Source: Vreelandella lutescens (lineage in GTDB: Bacteria; Pseudomonadota; Gammaproteobacteria; Pseudomonadales; Halomonadaceae). From it: a stretch of DNA of 64,000 nt. The notes beneath the pieces were generated by a model. It had not been told where the DNA came from and made no database searches. It saw only the letters and a program-made list of their open reading frames with translations. The translations under genes were made by a program, and so were the position numbers. This document shows positions 53,668 through 62,749 of this stretch, in pieces (positions within the stretch are counted from its first letter, which is position 1; every line of letters begins with the position of its first letter). The stretch covers positions 780,876 through 844,875 of the forward strand of contig NZ_BMHM01000001.1 in assembly GCF_014640815.1 (NCBI RefSeq), read 5' to 3'.

Positions 53668-54336
53668 GTGCATACTATTTTGCAGGGAAAGCGATTGATC
53701 GCCTTTGATCTGGACGGCACGTTAATCGACTCAGTGCCCGATTTAGCCGTTGGCGTGCAGCGAGCGCTGCAAGAGGTTGGGCGCTCTGCACCGAGTGAGT
53801 CTCAGGTGCGCGATTGGGTGGGTAACGGTGCGCAGGTGCTGGTTGAGCGAGCGCTGACATGGTCGCTTGGTAACGCACCAGAGGCAGCGCTGCAACAAAG
53901 CGCCTATGAGGCGTTTATGCGCCACTACGGTGCAGCGCCCAATGCGTTAACCACGCTCTACCCTGAGGTATTTGAAGCGCTGCATGCCTTGCATGATGCG
54001 GGCTATCAGCTTGCCTTGATTACTAACAAGCCTGAGCGGTTTATCGCGCCCATTTTAAGTCACTTTGATCTGCTGCCACTGTTTGTGGCCACTGTGGGCG
54101 GCGATTCGCTGGCAGAGAAGAAACCCAGCCCGCTGCCGCTACTACATATTGCCGAAACGCTGGATATTGCGCCCTCGGTGAGCGTGATGGTGGGGGATTC
54201 CCGTCACGATATCGCGGCGGGCAAGGCGGCGGGCTTTACCACCATCGCGTTGCCATACGGCTATAACCATGGTGACCCCATCGAACAGAGCCAACCTGAC
54301 CTGTTGGTATCCTCGCTCCGCGAGCTGATTGCCTAG
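53668..54336 (+). CDS. gph: Phosphoglycolate phosphatase
   Basis: HAD-family phosphatase that removes 2-phosphoglycolate. It has FDLDGTLIDSVPDLAVGVQRAL (nucleophile Asp), ALITNKPERF (Thr motif II), GGDSLAEKKPSPLPLLHI (Lys motif III) and MVGDSRHDIAAGKAAG (acid motif IV). I chose GTG 53668 because CGAGG is seven bases upstream; ATG 53647 and ATG 53614 are possible longer starts. About 222 residues from GTG. Confidence 0.92.
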   Translation: MHTILQGKRLIAFDLDGTLIDSVPDLAVGVQRALQEVGRSAPSESQVRDWVGNGAQVLVERALTWSLGNAPEAALQQSAYEAFMRHYGAAPNALTTLYPEVFEALHALHDAGYQLALITNKPERFIAPILSHFDLLPLFVATVGGDSLAEKKPSPLPLLHIAETLDIAPSVSVMVGDSRHDIAAGKAAGFTTIALPYGYNHGDPIEQSQPDLLVSSLRELIA

Positions 54337-54339
54337 CGG

Positions 54340-55257
54340 CTACTCCTCGGCCCTGGCGCCTCCCAGCGCTTCATGCAGCAGCTCCGCATTGTGGCGTAGC
54401 ATGGCGGGGTAGTTATAGGCGGGGCCATCGGGGGCGCTTAGCGTATCCACGTAGAGTGGGCCTGCCAGTGTAAGGCCGGTTTCTCGCGCTAAGGCATCCA
54501 TATGGATATAAGGTGTCGTGCTCTCATAAAACAGTGCGGGCGGGCGCTTGTCGGCTAAACGCTTACTCATGGTTTCCATAGCTTGGGCGCTGCCTGCCGT
54601 TTCACTGTTAAGCCCCCAGATGGCCGCGTATTCAAAGCCAAACGCATGGGCAAAATAGCCGAGTGCCGCTTCGCTAGTGGTGAGTACACGATTCGTTTGG
54701 GGGATGCCCTCTAGCCGCTCGGTAAGCTGCTGGTTGAGCAGCTTAAGCGCCTGCTTTGCTTCATCCGCGCGCGCTTGAAAGGCGGGGGCTTTTTCAGGGT
54801 AATGGGTGCTTAAGGTGTGTGTAATGACATCGATATAGGCAATGGCTCCTTCGGGGGCCATCCACATATGAGGGTCGGGGTTACCTTTATGTTGGCCTAC
54901 TGGAATTGTCAGAGGCGCGTAGTCAGCCATTTCTGCCAACGCCATCAGCGTTAAAGTATCGCTCGCCATGGCCTCTAGATGACGAATCCACGGTTCTAGT
55001 CCATGGCCGTTGTAAAACACAATATCGGCTTCTTCCACAGCCAGTACGTTGGGAGGAGTGAGCTCCCAGCGATGAACATCCTGGCCTATCGGTACAATCG
55101 TCGTAATAGTAATGTCGTCGCCAGCAACACGCTTTACCAAGTCTTCAATAACGGAAAAAGAGGCAATGACCTTAAAAGAAGGTGCTGCGATGGCGTGGGA
55201 AGAGGTGAGCACTGCTGCCAATAAAAGCGTGAGTAACCAAGGTGCCCGCTTATCCAT
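54340..55257 (-). CDS. Mn/Zn-type metal ABC transporter binding protein, orphan
   Basis: Cluster A-I (cluster 9) periplasmic metal-binding protein, 305 residues, signal ending near HAIAAPS. Metal ligands are His in GQDVHRWELTP, His in NPDPHMWMAP, Glu in TTSEAALGYFA and Asp near YVDTLSAPDG. The short non-His-rich loop favours manganese or iron over zinc, though this is not certain. No ATPase or permease gene is adjacent, so its partners are elsewhere or it serves another importer. AGGAG precedes the start. Confidence 0.88.
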   Translation of the reverse strand: MDKRAPWLLTLLLAAVLTSSHAIAAPSFKVIASFSVIEDLVKRVAGDDITITTIVPIGQDVHRWELTPPNVLAVEEADIVFYNGHGLEPWIRHLEAMASDTLTLMALAEMADYAPLTIPVGQHKGNPDPHMWMAPEGAIAYIDVITHTLSTHYPEKAPAFQARADEAKQALKLLNQQLTERLEGIPQTNRVLTTSEAALGYFAHAFGFEYAAIWGLNSETAGSAQAMETMSKRLADKRPPALFYESTTPYIHMDALARETGLTLAGPLYVDTLSAPDGPAYNYPAMLRHNAELLHEALGGARAEE

Positions 55258-55553
55258 GTCACGCTCCTAACCTATTAAAATGACGGCAGATAATAAAGAG
55301 AGTCTGGCTCCGTTGCCAGCCTTGGCGTACGCACGGTTCCTAGGCGTCGAGTAGTTAGACGCTAGAGAACGCGATGGTTTCCCCGTTAACGCTTAACCTC
55401 TATGCTATGAAAAAGCCGCTGACAAAGTGACTACCCATAGCGGCCTACCCCCAGCCAATCGTTGTCTCACCCACCTAGGCCCTTTTGAATGAGCATAGCG
55501 GCTTTGAGGATGGCGTCAGTAACGTTCTTTTGACCAGCTCTGGATTGCGTGTC
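55258..55553. other. Intergenic region upstream of the formate dehydrogenase genes
   Basis: About 296 bases between divergent genes with no supported small gene. There is a small hairpin CTGGC/GCCAG at 55304-55319 and a repeated CATAGCGGC (near 55435 and 55494). I see no clear promoter. The FDH reading frame stays open upstream to 55485, but without a good start site. Confidence 0.5.
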
Positions 55554-57293
55554 ATGACCTCTCAAATTGGTACGTCCTCTCTCCGTCGTCGCGGTTACCC
55601 AAAAGGGCGCGATGTGGCCCCCGTGGCGCTGGCAGCGCTACGGGGCTTATTGGGCGATGAGCGTCTCACGCCAAGCCTACAGCAGCGTGATCTACTGATA
55701 GAGCATTTGCACGCTATTCAGGAGGCACATGGCTACTTAGCGTTAGTAGAGCTGCGTGCTTTAGCGGCCTATATGAACCTGCCCATGGCCGCCGTCTATG
55801 AGACCGCCACCTTCTATGCCCATTTCGATGTTGTGCACGATCACCAAGCACCGCCCCCCGATACCACTATCCGCGTATGTGATTCACTCTCATGCCAACT
55901 GGCAGGAGCCCAGGCGTTACACAGCGCGCTCGCTGCTCGCGTCGATCCTGAGTGTGTGCGGGTGGTGCGTGCCCCTTGCATGGGGCGCTGCGATACGGCA
56001 CCCGTGGCTGAAGTCGGCCATCACCATGTGCTGTATGCCACGGCCGATGGGGTTGAGGCCGTGGTGGATACGGGCCACTTTCACCCGGAGGCGATTTTGT
56101 GGCAGCGGCTTGACGCTTATCAGCAGGCAGGCGGTTACCAGTTACTGGCCAGTGTCCGCAGCGGTAAGGTAAGCGTGGATACGTTGCTGCAGGCACTGGA
56201 AGCCTCGGGCCTGCGAGGCTTGGGAGGCGCGGGCTTCCCTACCTTTAAAAAGTGGCAGGCGGTGCGCCAAGCCGCCGGGCCGCGCTACTGCGTGATTAAC
56301 GCTGATGAGGGCGAGCCGGGGACGTTTAAAGATCGCTATCATTTAGAGCGTGCGCCCCATCAGTTTTTAGAGGGGGCACTGGTCAGCGCTTGGGCGATAG
56401 AGGCCGAGAAACTCTATATCTATCTGCGCGATGAGTACCCTGGCCTTCACCGTGTGCTCCATGAGGCGATTGCGGAGCTGGAGCAGGCGGGTTTAGTCGC
56501 GCCTGGATTCATCATCATGCGCCGGGGCGCTGGGGCCTATATCTGCGGCGAAGAGTCGGCGCTGATTGAATCCCTGGAGGGCAAGCCGGGTAAGCCGCGT
56601 CACCGCCCGCCTTACGTGGCCCAGCAAGGGCTGTTTGGCCGCCCCACGCTGGTGAACAACGTTGAAACTGTCTACTGGATTGCGCCCATCTGGCATAAAG
56701 GCGCTGAGTGGTTTGCCGGACATGGGCGCAACGGTAGACTCGGTTTACGCAGTTTTTCCGTCTCCGGGCGAGTGAAAAAGCCCGGCGTGTACCTGGCACC
56801 TGCGGGTATCACGCTGCGGGAGTTAATAGAGGAGTATGCGGGCGGCATGGCGGAAGGACATTCGCTGGCTGCATATCTACCCGGCGGTGCATCGGGCGGT
56901 ATTCTCCCCGCCAGTAAAGCGGATTTGCCGCTGGATTTTGATACGTTACAGGCCCATGGCTGCTTTATTGGGTCTGCGGCGATTATTGTGCTCTCTGAGC
57001 AAGATAATCTTCAAGCGGTGGCCACCAACCTGCTGGCTTTTTTTGCCGATGAGTCTTGCGGGCAGTGCACGCCTTGCCGGGTAGGCACAGAGAAAATGCT
57101 CAGCCTGCTAGAGCGCCCTCAATGGGACGTACAGGCGCTGACTCGGCTGGCGCAGGTGATGCAAGACGCCTCAATTTGTGGGCTAGGGCAAGCGGCACCG
57201 AACCCCGTGTTAGGGCTGCTTAAGGATTTCCGCCCTGCGCTTGCCCAGCAGCAGATTATCGTCAGTGATACCGCCGAAGGGGGTGCGTTATGA
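55554..57293 (+). CDS. NAD-dependent formate dehydrogenase, fused NuoE-NuoF-type (beta/gamma) subunit
   Basis: About 579 residues. The N-terminal part (about 1-170) is a thioredoxin-like [2Fe-2S] domain of the NuoE/FdsG kind with four Cys (VCDSLSC, APCMGRC). The rest is NuoF/FdsB-like: GLRGLGGAGFPTFKKW and NADEGEPGTFKDR bind FMN, GAGAYICGEESALIESLEG binds NADH, and SCGQCTPCRVG with a later Cys holds a [4Fe-4S] cluster. It transfers electrons from the molybdenum subunit to NAD. Its stop overlaps the next gene by four bases. Confidence 0.9.
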   Translation: MTSQIGTSSLRRRGYPKGRDVAPVALAALRGLLGDERLTPSLQQRDLLIEHLHAIQEAHGYLALVELRALAAYMNLPMAAVYETATFYAHFDVVHDHQAPPPDTTIRVCDSLSCQLAGAQALHSALAARVDPECVRVVRAPCMGRCDTAPVAEVGHHHVLYATADGVEAVVDTGHFHPEAILWQRLDAYQQAGGYQLLASVRSGKVSVDTLLQALEASGLRGLGGAGFPTFKKWQAVRQAAGPRYCVINADEGEPGTFKDRYHLERAPHQFLEGALVSAWAIEAEKLYIYLRDEYPGLHRVLHEAIAELEQAGLVAPGFIIMRRGAGAYICGEESALIESLEGKPGKPRHRPPYVAQQGLFGRPTLVNNVETVYWIAPIWHKGAEWFAGHGRNGRLGLRSFSVSGRVKKPGVYLAPAGITLRELIEEYAGGMAEGHSLAAYLPGGASGGILPASKADLPLDFDTLQAHGCFIGSAAIIVLSEQDNLQAVATNLLAFFADESCGQCTPCRVGTEKMLSLLERPQWDVQALTRLAQVMQDASICGLGQAAPNPVLGLLKDFRPALAQQQIIVSDTAEGGAL

Positions 57294-60106
57294 CCGGTTC
57301 GTTCACCCTATGGCTGGATGATCATGAGATCACCGCCTACCCCGGAGAGACCCTCTGGCAGGTAGCCAAGCGTGCTGGGGAGACCATTCCCCACCTCTGT
57401 TTTAAAGACGCTCCCGGTTACCGCGCCGACGGCAACTGCCGAGCCTGTATGGTGGAAATCGAAGGCGAACGGGTGCTGGCGGCAAGCTGTATCCGCGAGG
57501 CCAAGCCCGACATGGTGGTGCGCAGCGCCCACTCTCCCCGTGCCATGCAAGCCCGTGAAACCGTGCTGGAACTGCTGATGGCCGACCAGCCCAGCCGCGC
57601 CCAAAGCCCTGACCGCTCCAGCCACTTCTGGGCAATCGCCGAGCAGTTGGCGGTGGATGAGGATGCTGTCAAAACGTGGCTACCACCACGCCGCACAGCA
57701 CCGGTCAGCCATGCGGCGGCGTCACCACAGGTGCAACAGCCAGACACCAGCCACCCAGCGATGCACGTCAACTTGGACGCCTGCATTACCTGCAACCTGT
57801 GCGTGCGCGCCTGCCGCGAGGTGCAGAGTAACGATGTGATCGGCATGGCCCAGCGGGGCGCTGCCGCCACCGTCGTGTTTGATTTTGCCGACCCGATGGG
57901 CCAGAGCACCTGCGTGGGCTGCGGCGAGTGTGTGCAGGCGTGCCCCACCGGCGCATTGATGCCTGCCACCGTGGTCAATGCCCAAGGTCAGGGCGATTCT
58001 CAAAGCCAGCGGCAGGTGGATTCCGTGTGTCCCTACTGCGGGGTGGGCTGCCAGCTCACGTACCATATTAACGACGATGCTCTGGCTTATGTGGAAGGGC
58101 GCAACGGCCCCGCTAACCAGAACCGCCTGTGCGTGAAAGGCCGGTTTGGGTTTGATTACGTCAGCCATCCCGCACGGCTGACCAAGCCGCTGATACGTCT
58201 GCCCGGTATACCCAAAGCGCTCGACCCTACCTTTGACCCCGCCAATCCTTTCAGCCACTTCCGCGAGGCCAACTGGGACGAAGCGCTGGAAATGGCGGCA
58301 GGCGGCCTGATGGCGATTAAGCAGGCGCAAGGCCCCAAAGCGCTGGCGGGCTTTGGCAGCGCCAAGTGCTCTAACGAAGAGGCGTGGCTGTTCCAGAAGC
58401 TGGTGCGTACCGGCTTTGGCAGCAATAACGTGGATCACTGCACGCGGCTTTGCCATGCCAGCTCCGTCGCGGCGCTGATGGAGTGCTTAGGCTCTGGCGC
58501 GGTGACCGCTTCGTTCATGCAGGCGTTGGAAGCTGACGTGGTGATCCTCACTGGCTGCAACCCGGCGGTGAACCACCCCGTGGCGGCAACATTCTTTAAA
58601 CAGGCGGCCAAACAGGGCACCGAGATCATTATTCTCGACCCTCGCGGGCAGGCGCTGGATGCTTATGCCAGCATGAGCGTGCGCTTTACACCGGGGGCAG
58701 ACGTATCGCTGTTCAACGCGCTGCTCCACGTGATCATTGCGGAAGGTTTGTATAACCAAGCCTACATCGACGCCCACACCGAAGGCTTTGACGCGCTCAA
58801 ACAGAGCGTGGCCAACAGCACACCGGACGCCATGAGCGCGCTTTGCGGTGTTGCCCCCGACACCATTCGTGAGGTGGCACGCCGTTACGCCAAGGCTGAA
58901 AAAGCGATGATTTTCTGGGGGATGGGCATTTCCCAGCATACCCACGGCACCGACAACGCCCGCTGCCTGATCTCACTGGCACTGGCTTGCGGCCACACCG
59001 GTCGCTCCGGCACAGGTCTACACCCTCTGCGCGGCCAAAATAACGTGCAGGGTGCCTCAGACGCCGGGTTAATTCCCATGGTGCTGCCGGACTACCAGCC
59101 AGTGGGCGATAGCCAGCTGCGCGCTGCCTTTGAAGAGCTATGGAACACACCGCTGAGCGATGAGCCTGGGCTGACGGTGGTGGAAGTAATGAATGCGATT
59201 CACGCAGGCGAGGTGCGCGGTATGTACATTTTGGGTGAAAACCCGGCGATGTCTGACCCGGACCTTACCCACGCCCGCGCCGCGCTGGGTAAGCTTGAGC
59301 ATTTGGTGGTGCAGGATCTGTTTATCACCGAAACCGCCCAGTTCGCCGACGTGATTCTGCCTGCCTCCGCGTGGCCTGAAAAAGAGGGCACCGTGACCAA
59401 TACCAACCGACAAGTACAGCTCGGCAGGGCGGCCTTACCGCTGCCAGGAGACGCTAAGCCCGACTGGTGGATTATCCAAGAAATCGCCAATCGCTTTGGG
59501 TTGGGCTGGCGCTATCAGCACCCGCAAGAAGTGTTTGCTGAAATGAAGCAGGGCATGCACTCGTTCAACCGCATTAGCTGGGAGCGGCTGGCGCGAGAGA
59601 ACTCCGTGACGTACCCCTGCCCAGCCGAGGATGCGCCCGGCCAGGATGTAGTATTTAGCGACGCCTTTCCGCGTGCTGGCGGGCTGGCGAAATTCGCCCC
59701 TACGCGCCCACTGCCGCCGGATGAGCCGGTGGATGCCGAGTACCCCACGGTGCTCACCACGGGCCGCCAGTTGGAGCATTGGCATACGGGCTCGATGACG
59801 CGGCGTGCCCAGGTGCTCGACGCCCTAGAGCCAGAAGCGGTCGCCAGCCTTTCACCGGGCGAATTGAATCGCCTGGGGGTGGCACCGGGCGAGAAGATCA
59901 CCATTACCACGCGGCGAGGAGCGATCACGCTGACCGCCCGAGTGGATCTTAAAATCCCTGACGGCATGGTGTTTGTGCCGTTTGCCTACGCTGAGGCCGC
60001 CGCCAATCTGCTCACTAACCCAGCGTTGGACCCCTACGGTAAAATACCGGAGTTCAAGTACGCCGCCTGTCGGCTGGAGCGGGCAGCGGTGCCGCAGCTG
60101 CACTAA
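57290..60106 (+). CDS. fdhF: Formate dehydrogenase alpha subunit (molybdopterin)
   Basis: Large catalytic subunit of 938 residues. The N-terminus has a [2Fe-2S] domain ([23 protein letters not shown]) and two [4Fe-4S] sites ([31 protein letters not shown]). Then comes the MopB core with its own cluster ([14 protein letters not shown]), and Cys388 in [10 protein letters not shown] as the molybdenum ligand; the codon is TGC, so it is not a selenoprotein. The C-terminal molydopterin-binding part includes [19 protein letters not shown]. It oxidises formate to CO2, giving NADH through the neighbouring subunit. FdhD is not in the window. Confidence 0.94.
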   Translation: MTGSFTLWLDDHEITAYPGETLWQVAKRAGETIPHLCFKDAPGYRADGNCRACMVEIEGERVLAASCIREAKPDMVVRSAHSPRAMQARETVLELLMADQPSRAQSPDRSSHFWAIAEQLAVDEDAVKTWLPPRRTAPVSHAAASPQVQQPDTSHPAMHVNLDACITCNLCVRACREVQSNDVIGMAQRGAAATVVFDFADPMGQSTCVGCGECVQACPTGALMPATVVNAQGQGDSQSQRQVDSVCPYCGVGCQLTYHINDDALAYVEGRNGPANQNRLCVKGRFGFDYVSHPARLTKPLIRLPGIPKALDPTFDPANPFSHFREANWDEALEMAAGGLMAIKQAQGPKALAGFGSAKCSNEEAWLFQKLVRTGFGSNNVDHCTRLCHASSVAALMECLGSGAVTASFMQALEADVVILTGCNPAVNHPVAATFFKQAAKQGTEIIILDPRGQALDAYASMSVRFTPGADVSLFNALLHVIIAEGLYNQAYIDAHTEGFDALKQSVANSTPDAMSALCGVAPDTIREVARRYAKAEKAMIFWGMGISQHTHGTDNARCLISLALACGHTGRSGTGLHPLRGQNNVQGASDAGLIPMVLPDYQPVGDSQLRAAFEELWNTPLSDEPGLTVVEVMNAIHAGEVRGMYILGENPAMSDPDLTHARAALGKLEHLVVQDLFITETAQFADVILPASAWPEKEGTVTNTNRQVQLGRAALPLPGDAKPDWWIIQEIANRFGLGWRYQHPQEVFAEMKQGMHSFNRISWERLARENSVTYPCPAEDAPGQDVVFSDAFPRAGGLAKFAPTRPLPPDEPVDAEYPTVLTTGRQLEHWHTGSMTRRAQVLDALEPEAVASLSPGELNRLGVAPGEKITITTRRGAITLTARVDLKIPDGMVFVPFAYAEAAANLLTNPALDPYGKIPEFKYAACRLERAAVPQLH

Positions 60107-60192
60107 GCGCGCACTGCCCCTGCAAGGAGCGTCTGGGTTGGGGTATCATCCCGCCAGTGCGGTTTTATTTATGTGATGGAGTAAGCGGGGCG

Positions 60193-60798
60193 ATGGCGCA
60201 AGCGCAGGCAGTGCAACGGGTGTTGATGCTGGACAACTACGACAGCTTCACGTTTAACATCGTCCAGTACCTTAGTGAGCTTAATGCCGAGGTGATGACC
60301 TACCGCAACGATGAGATTACTCTGGAGCAGATGCGCGCCCTGGCGCCCACCCATCTGGTGATTTCGCCTGGCCCGTGTACGCCGAACGAAGCGGGTATTT
60401 CGCTGGCGGCGATTGAGTATTTCGCGGGCAGGCTGCCAATTTTAGGCGTGTGCCTGGGACATCAAGCGATTGGCCAGGTATATGGTGGTAAGGTGGTGCG
60501 GGCACCCCAGGTGATGCATGGCAAAACATCGCCAGTGGTACACCGGGGCCAGGGGGTGTTTAACGGTTTGGAAAATCCGCTGGAAGTGACGCGCTATCAC
60601 TCGTTAGTGGTGGATAAAACCAGCCTGCCGGACTGCTTGGAAGTGACCGCCTGGACGGCGGATGACGATGTTACCCCTGGGCTCATTATGGGGTTTAGGC
60701 ACCGAACCTTCGATATAGAAGGCGTGCAGTTTCATCCTGAGTCGATACTCACGCGCCAGGGCCATGCGTTATTGGCCAACTTTTTACAACGCGGCTGA
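60193..60798 (+). CDS. trpG: Anthranilate synthase component II (glutamine amidotransferase)
   Basis: Supplies ammonia from glutamine to TrpE for anthranilate, or to PabB for aminodeoxychorismate. About 201 residues with [31 protein letters not shown], the catalytic Cys in [15 protein letters not shown], and HPESILT with the His-Glu pair. The start ATG 60193 follows GGAGTAAGCGGGG. It leads trpG-trpD-trpC; trpE is not next to it. Confidence 0.95.
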   Translation: MAQAQAVQRVLMLDNYDSFTFNIVQYLSELNAEVMTYRNDEITLEQMRALAPTHLVISPGPCTPNEAGISLAAIEYFAGRLPILGVCLGHQAIGQVYGGKVVRAPQVMHGKTSPVVHRGQGVFNGLENPLEVTRYHSLVVDKTSLPDCLEVTAWTADDDVTPGLIMGFRHRTFDIEGVQFHPESILTRQGHALLANFLQRG

Positions 60799-60834
60799 TC
60801 GCCAAATTCATACGCTTTAGGGGCTTTCCTGCTC

Positions 60835-61854
60835 ATGCAAATGCGAGACGCAATTAACGCGGTGATGCGCCGCGAAGACCTCTCTTTCAATGCGATGCAC
60901 GCGCTGATGCGCCAGATCATGACCGGCGAAGCCTCCGATGCACAAATTGGTGGCCTGCTGGTGGGGCTGGCCATGAAAGGGGAAAGTGCTGAAGAGATTA
61001 GCGCCGCTGCCCAAGTAATGCGCGATTTAATGAAACGCGTCGAGCTGCACGCCGAGAACGTGGTAGATATCGTCGGCACCGGCGGCGATGGCGCCAACCT
61101 GTTTAATGTGTCCACGGCTGCTAGTTTTGTGGCCGCCGCGGGCGGTGCCCATGTGGCTAAACATGGCAATCGCAGCGTTTCCTCTTCTTCTGGCAGCGCC
61201 GATTTATTCGATGTTGCGGGCATCTATCTTGATCTCAAGCCTGAACAAGTGGCGCGCTGTATTGAGCAGGTAGGCGTTGGCTTTATGTTCGCACCTAACC
61301 ACCACCCCGCTATGCGCTATGCCATTGGGCCACGCCGGGAAATGGGCGTGCGTACGCTGTTTAATATTCTTGGCCCGTTAACCAACCCCGCCAGTGCGCC
61401 CAATCAAGTGCTGGGTGTGTACTCTGCTGAGTTGGTGCCGCTGATGGCCGAAGTATTGCGCAAGCTGGGTAGCCGACATGTCATGGTGGTGCATTCTGAA
61501 GATGGTCTGGATGAAATCTCTCTCGCAGCCCCCACGCTAGTGGCAGAGCTTAAAGAGGGCGAGATTACCCAGTACACCATTACTCCCGAATCCCTGGGTA
61601 TCGAGCGCCAAAGCCTAGCCACCCTTAAAGCGTCCAGCGCGGAAGATAGCCTGCGTTTGGTGAAAGCCGCACTTAGCGGTGAGGGCGCAGCGGCGGATAT
61701 GGTGGCACTCAACGCCGGGGCGGCGCTTTACTGCGCGGGCGTGGCCGATAGCTTGAATGAGGGCGTGATGGTGGCCCAGGATGCCCAGGCCTCCAAACTA
61801 CCGCTTGAGAAGCTCAGAGAGCTTTCGCACTTCACTAGCGTCTTTAAAGGGTAA
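60835..61854 (+). CDS. trpD: Anthranilate phosphoribosyltransferase
   Basis: Joins anthranilate to PRPP in tryptophan synthesis. At 339 residues it is typical. [25 protein letters not shown] is the PRPP site, [16 protein letters not shown] follows, and [23 protein letters not shown] is the anthranilate side. It follows trpG by 36 bases and precedes trpC by eight. Confidence 0.97.
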   Translation: MQMRDAINAVMRREDLSFNAMHALMRQIMTGEASDAQIGGLLVGLAMKGESAEEISAAAQVMRDLMKRVELHAENVVDIVGTGGDGANLFNVSTAASFVAAAGGAHVAKHGNRSVSSSSGSADLFDVAGIYLDLKPEQVARCIEQVGVGFMFAPNHHPAMRYAIGPRREMGVRTLFNILGPLTNPASAPNQVLGVYSAELVPLMAEVLRKLGSRHVMVVHSEDGLDEISLAAPTLVAELKEGEITQYTITPESLGIERQSLATLKASSAEDSLRLVKAALSGEGAAADMVALNAGAALYCAGVADSLNEGVMVAQDAQASKLPLEKLRELSHFTSVFKG

Positions 61855-61862
61855 AACTTCCA

Positions 61863-62666
61863 ATGAGTGACCAGGCAACGCCGACTATTTTAACGCGCAT
61901 TTTGGCCCGTAAAGACCAGGAAGTCGCTGAGCGTCAGCAGGCGGTATCCGAAGCGGATCTGTTAGCGCTGGCGGAGAAGCAGAGCGCCCCCCGTGGCTTT
62001 ATTGATGCCTTGAATCAGCGTATTGCGGCAGGCGACGCGGCAGTGATCGCCGAGGTAAAAAAAGCCTCGCCCTCTAAAGGCGTGATGCGCGAAGAGTTTC
62101 ACCCAGCAGATATCGCCAAAAGCTACGCCCAAGGCGGCGCGGCGTGCCTCTCTGTGCTTACTGATGCCGACTTCTTCCAAGGCCATGAGGATTACCTCAT
62201 TGCCGCTCGCGATGCCTGCGACCTGCCGGTGATTCGTAAAGACTTTATTACCCACGGCTATCAGGTCACTGAAGCGCGCGCCATCGGTGCGGACTGCATT
62301 CTGCTGATTGTGGCGGCGCTCAATGACGCCCAGCTGCGCGACTTGCACCAGCAGGCCAACGCGTTGGGGATGGATGTGCTGGTGGAAGTTCACGATGCTG
62401 ATGAGCTAGAGCGGGCCCTGGCGCTGGATATAAAGCTGGTGGGTATCAACAATCGCAACCTGCATACGTTCGAGACCAGCCTGCATACCACCCTGGACCT
62501 GCTTCCACGCATTCCGGCAGATGTCACCGTGATTACCGAATCTGGCATCCACACCCGTGATGATGTTGAGCTGATGCGCGACCATGAGGTCAATGGCTTC
62601 TTGGTGGGCGAGGCTTTCATGCGTGAAGATGATCCAGGCTTAGCGCTAAAACGACTGTTTTTTTAA
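61863..62666 (+). CDS. trpC: Indole-3-glycerol phosphate synthase
   Basis: Monofunctional TrpC (267 residues), lacking a fused TrpF. TIM barrel with [21 protein letters not shown] (catalytic Lys), [44 protein letters not shown] and [12 protein letters not shown]. It closes the carboxyanthranilate ring to indole glycerol phosphate. Confidence 0.97.
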   Translation: MSDQATPTILTRILARKDQEVAERQQAVSEADLLALAEKQSAPRGFIDALNQRIAAGDAAVIAEVKKASPSKGVMREEFHPADIAKSYAQGGAACLSVLTDADFFQGHEDYLIAARDACDLPVIRKDFITHGYQVTEARAIGADCILLIVAALNDAQLRDLHQQANALGMDVLVEVHDADELERALALDIKLVGINNRNLHTFETSLHTTLDLLPRIPADVTVITESGIHTRDDVELMRDHEVNGFLVGEAFMREDDPGLALKRLFF

Positions 62667-62749
62667 CCCGCGATACCTTGCCTAACTAACGCTGAGCGGG
62701 CTTCACGCAGGCGGCGTAAGCGCTCTTCGGCTCTCTTTGGAGGCTGGTG

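Noticed and set aside
57722..58456. Minus-strand frame of 244 codons in the formate dehydrogenase gene
   Set aside because: The plus strand encodes the conserved molybdopterin domain; the reverse product has no motifs.
58441..58470. Selenocysteine in formate dehydrogenase
   Set aside because: The active-site codon is TGC (Cys388); no in-frame TGA occurs.
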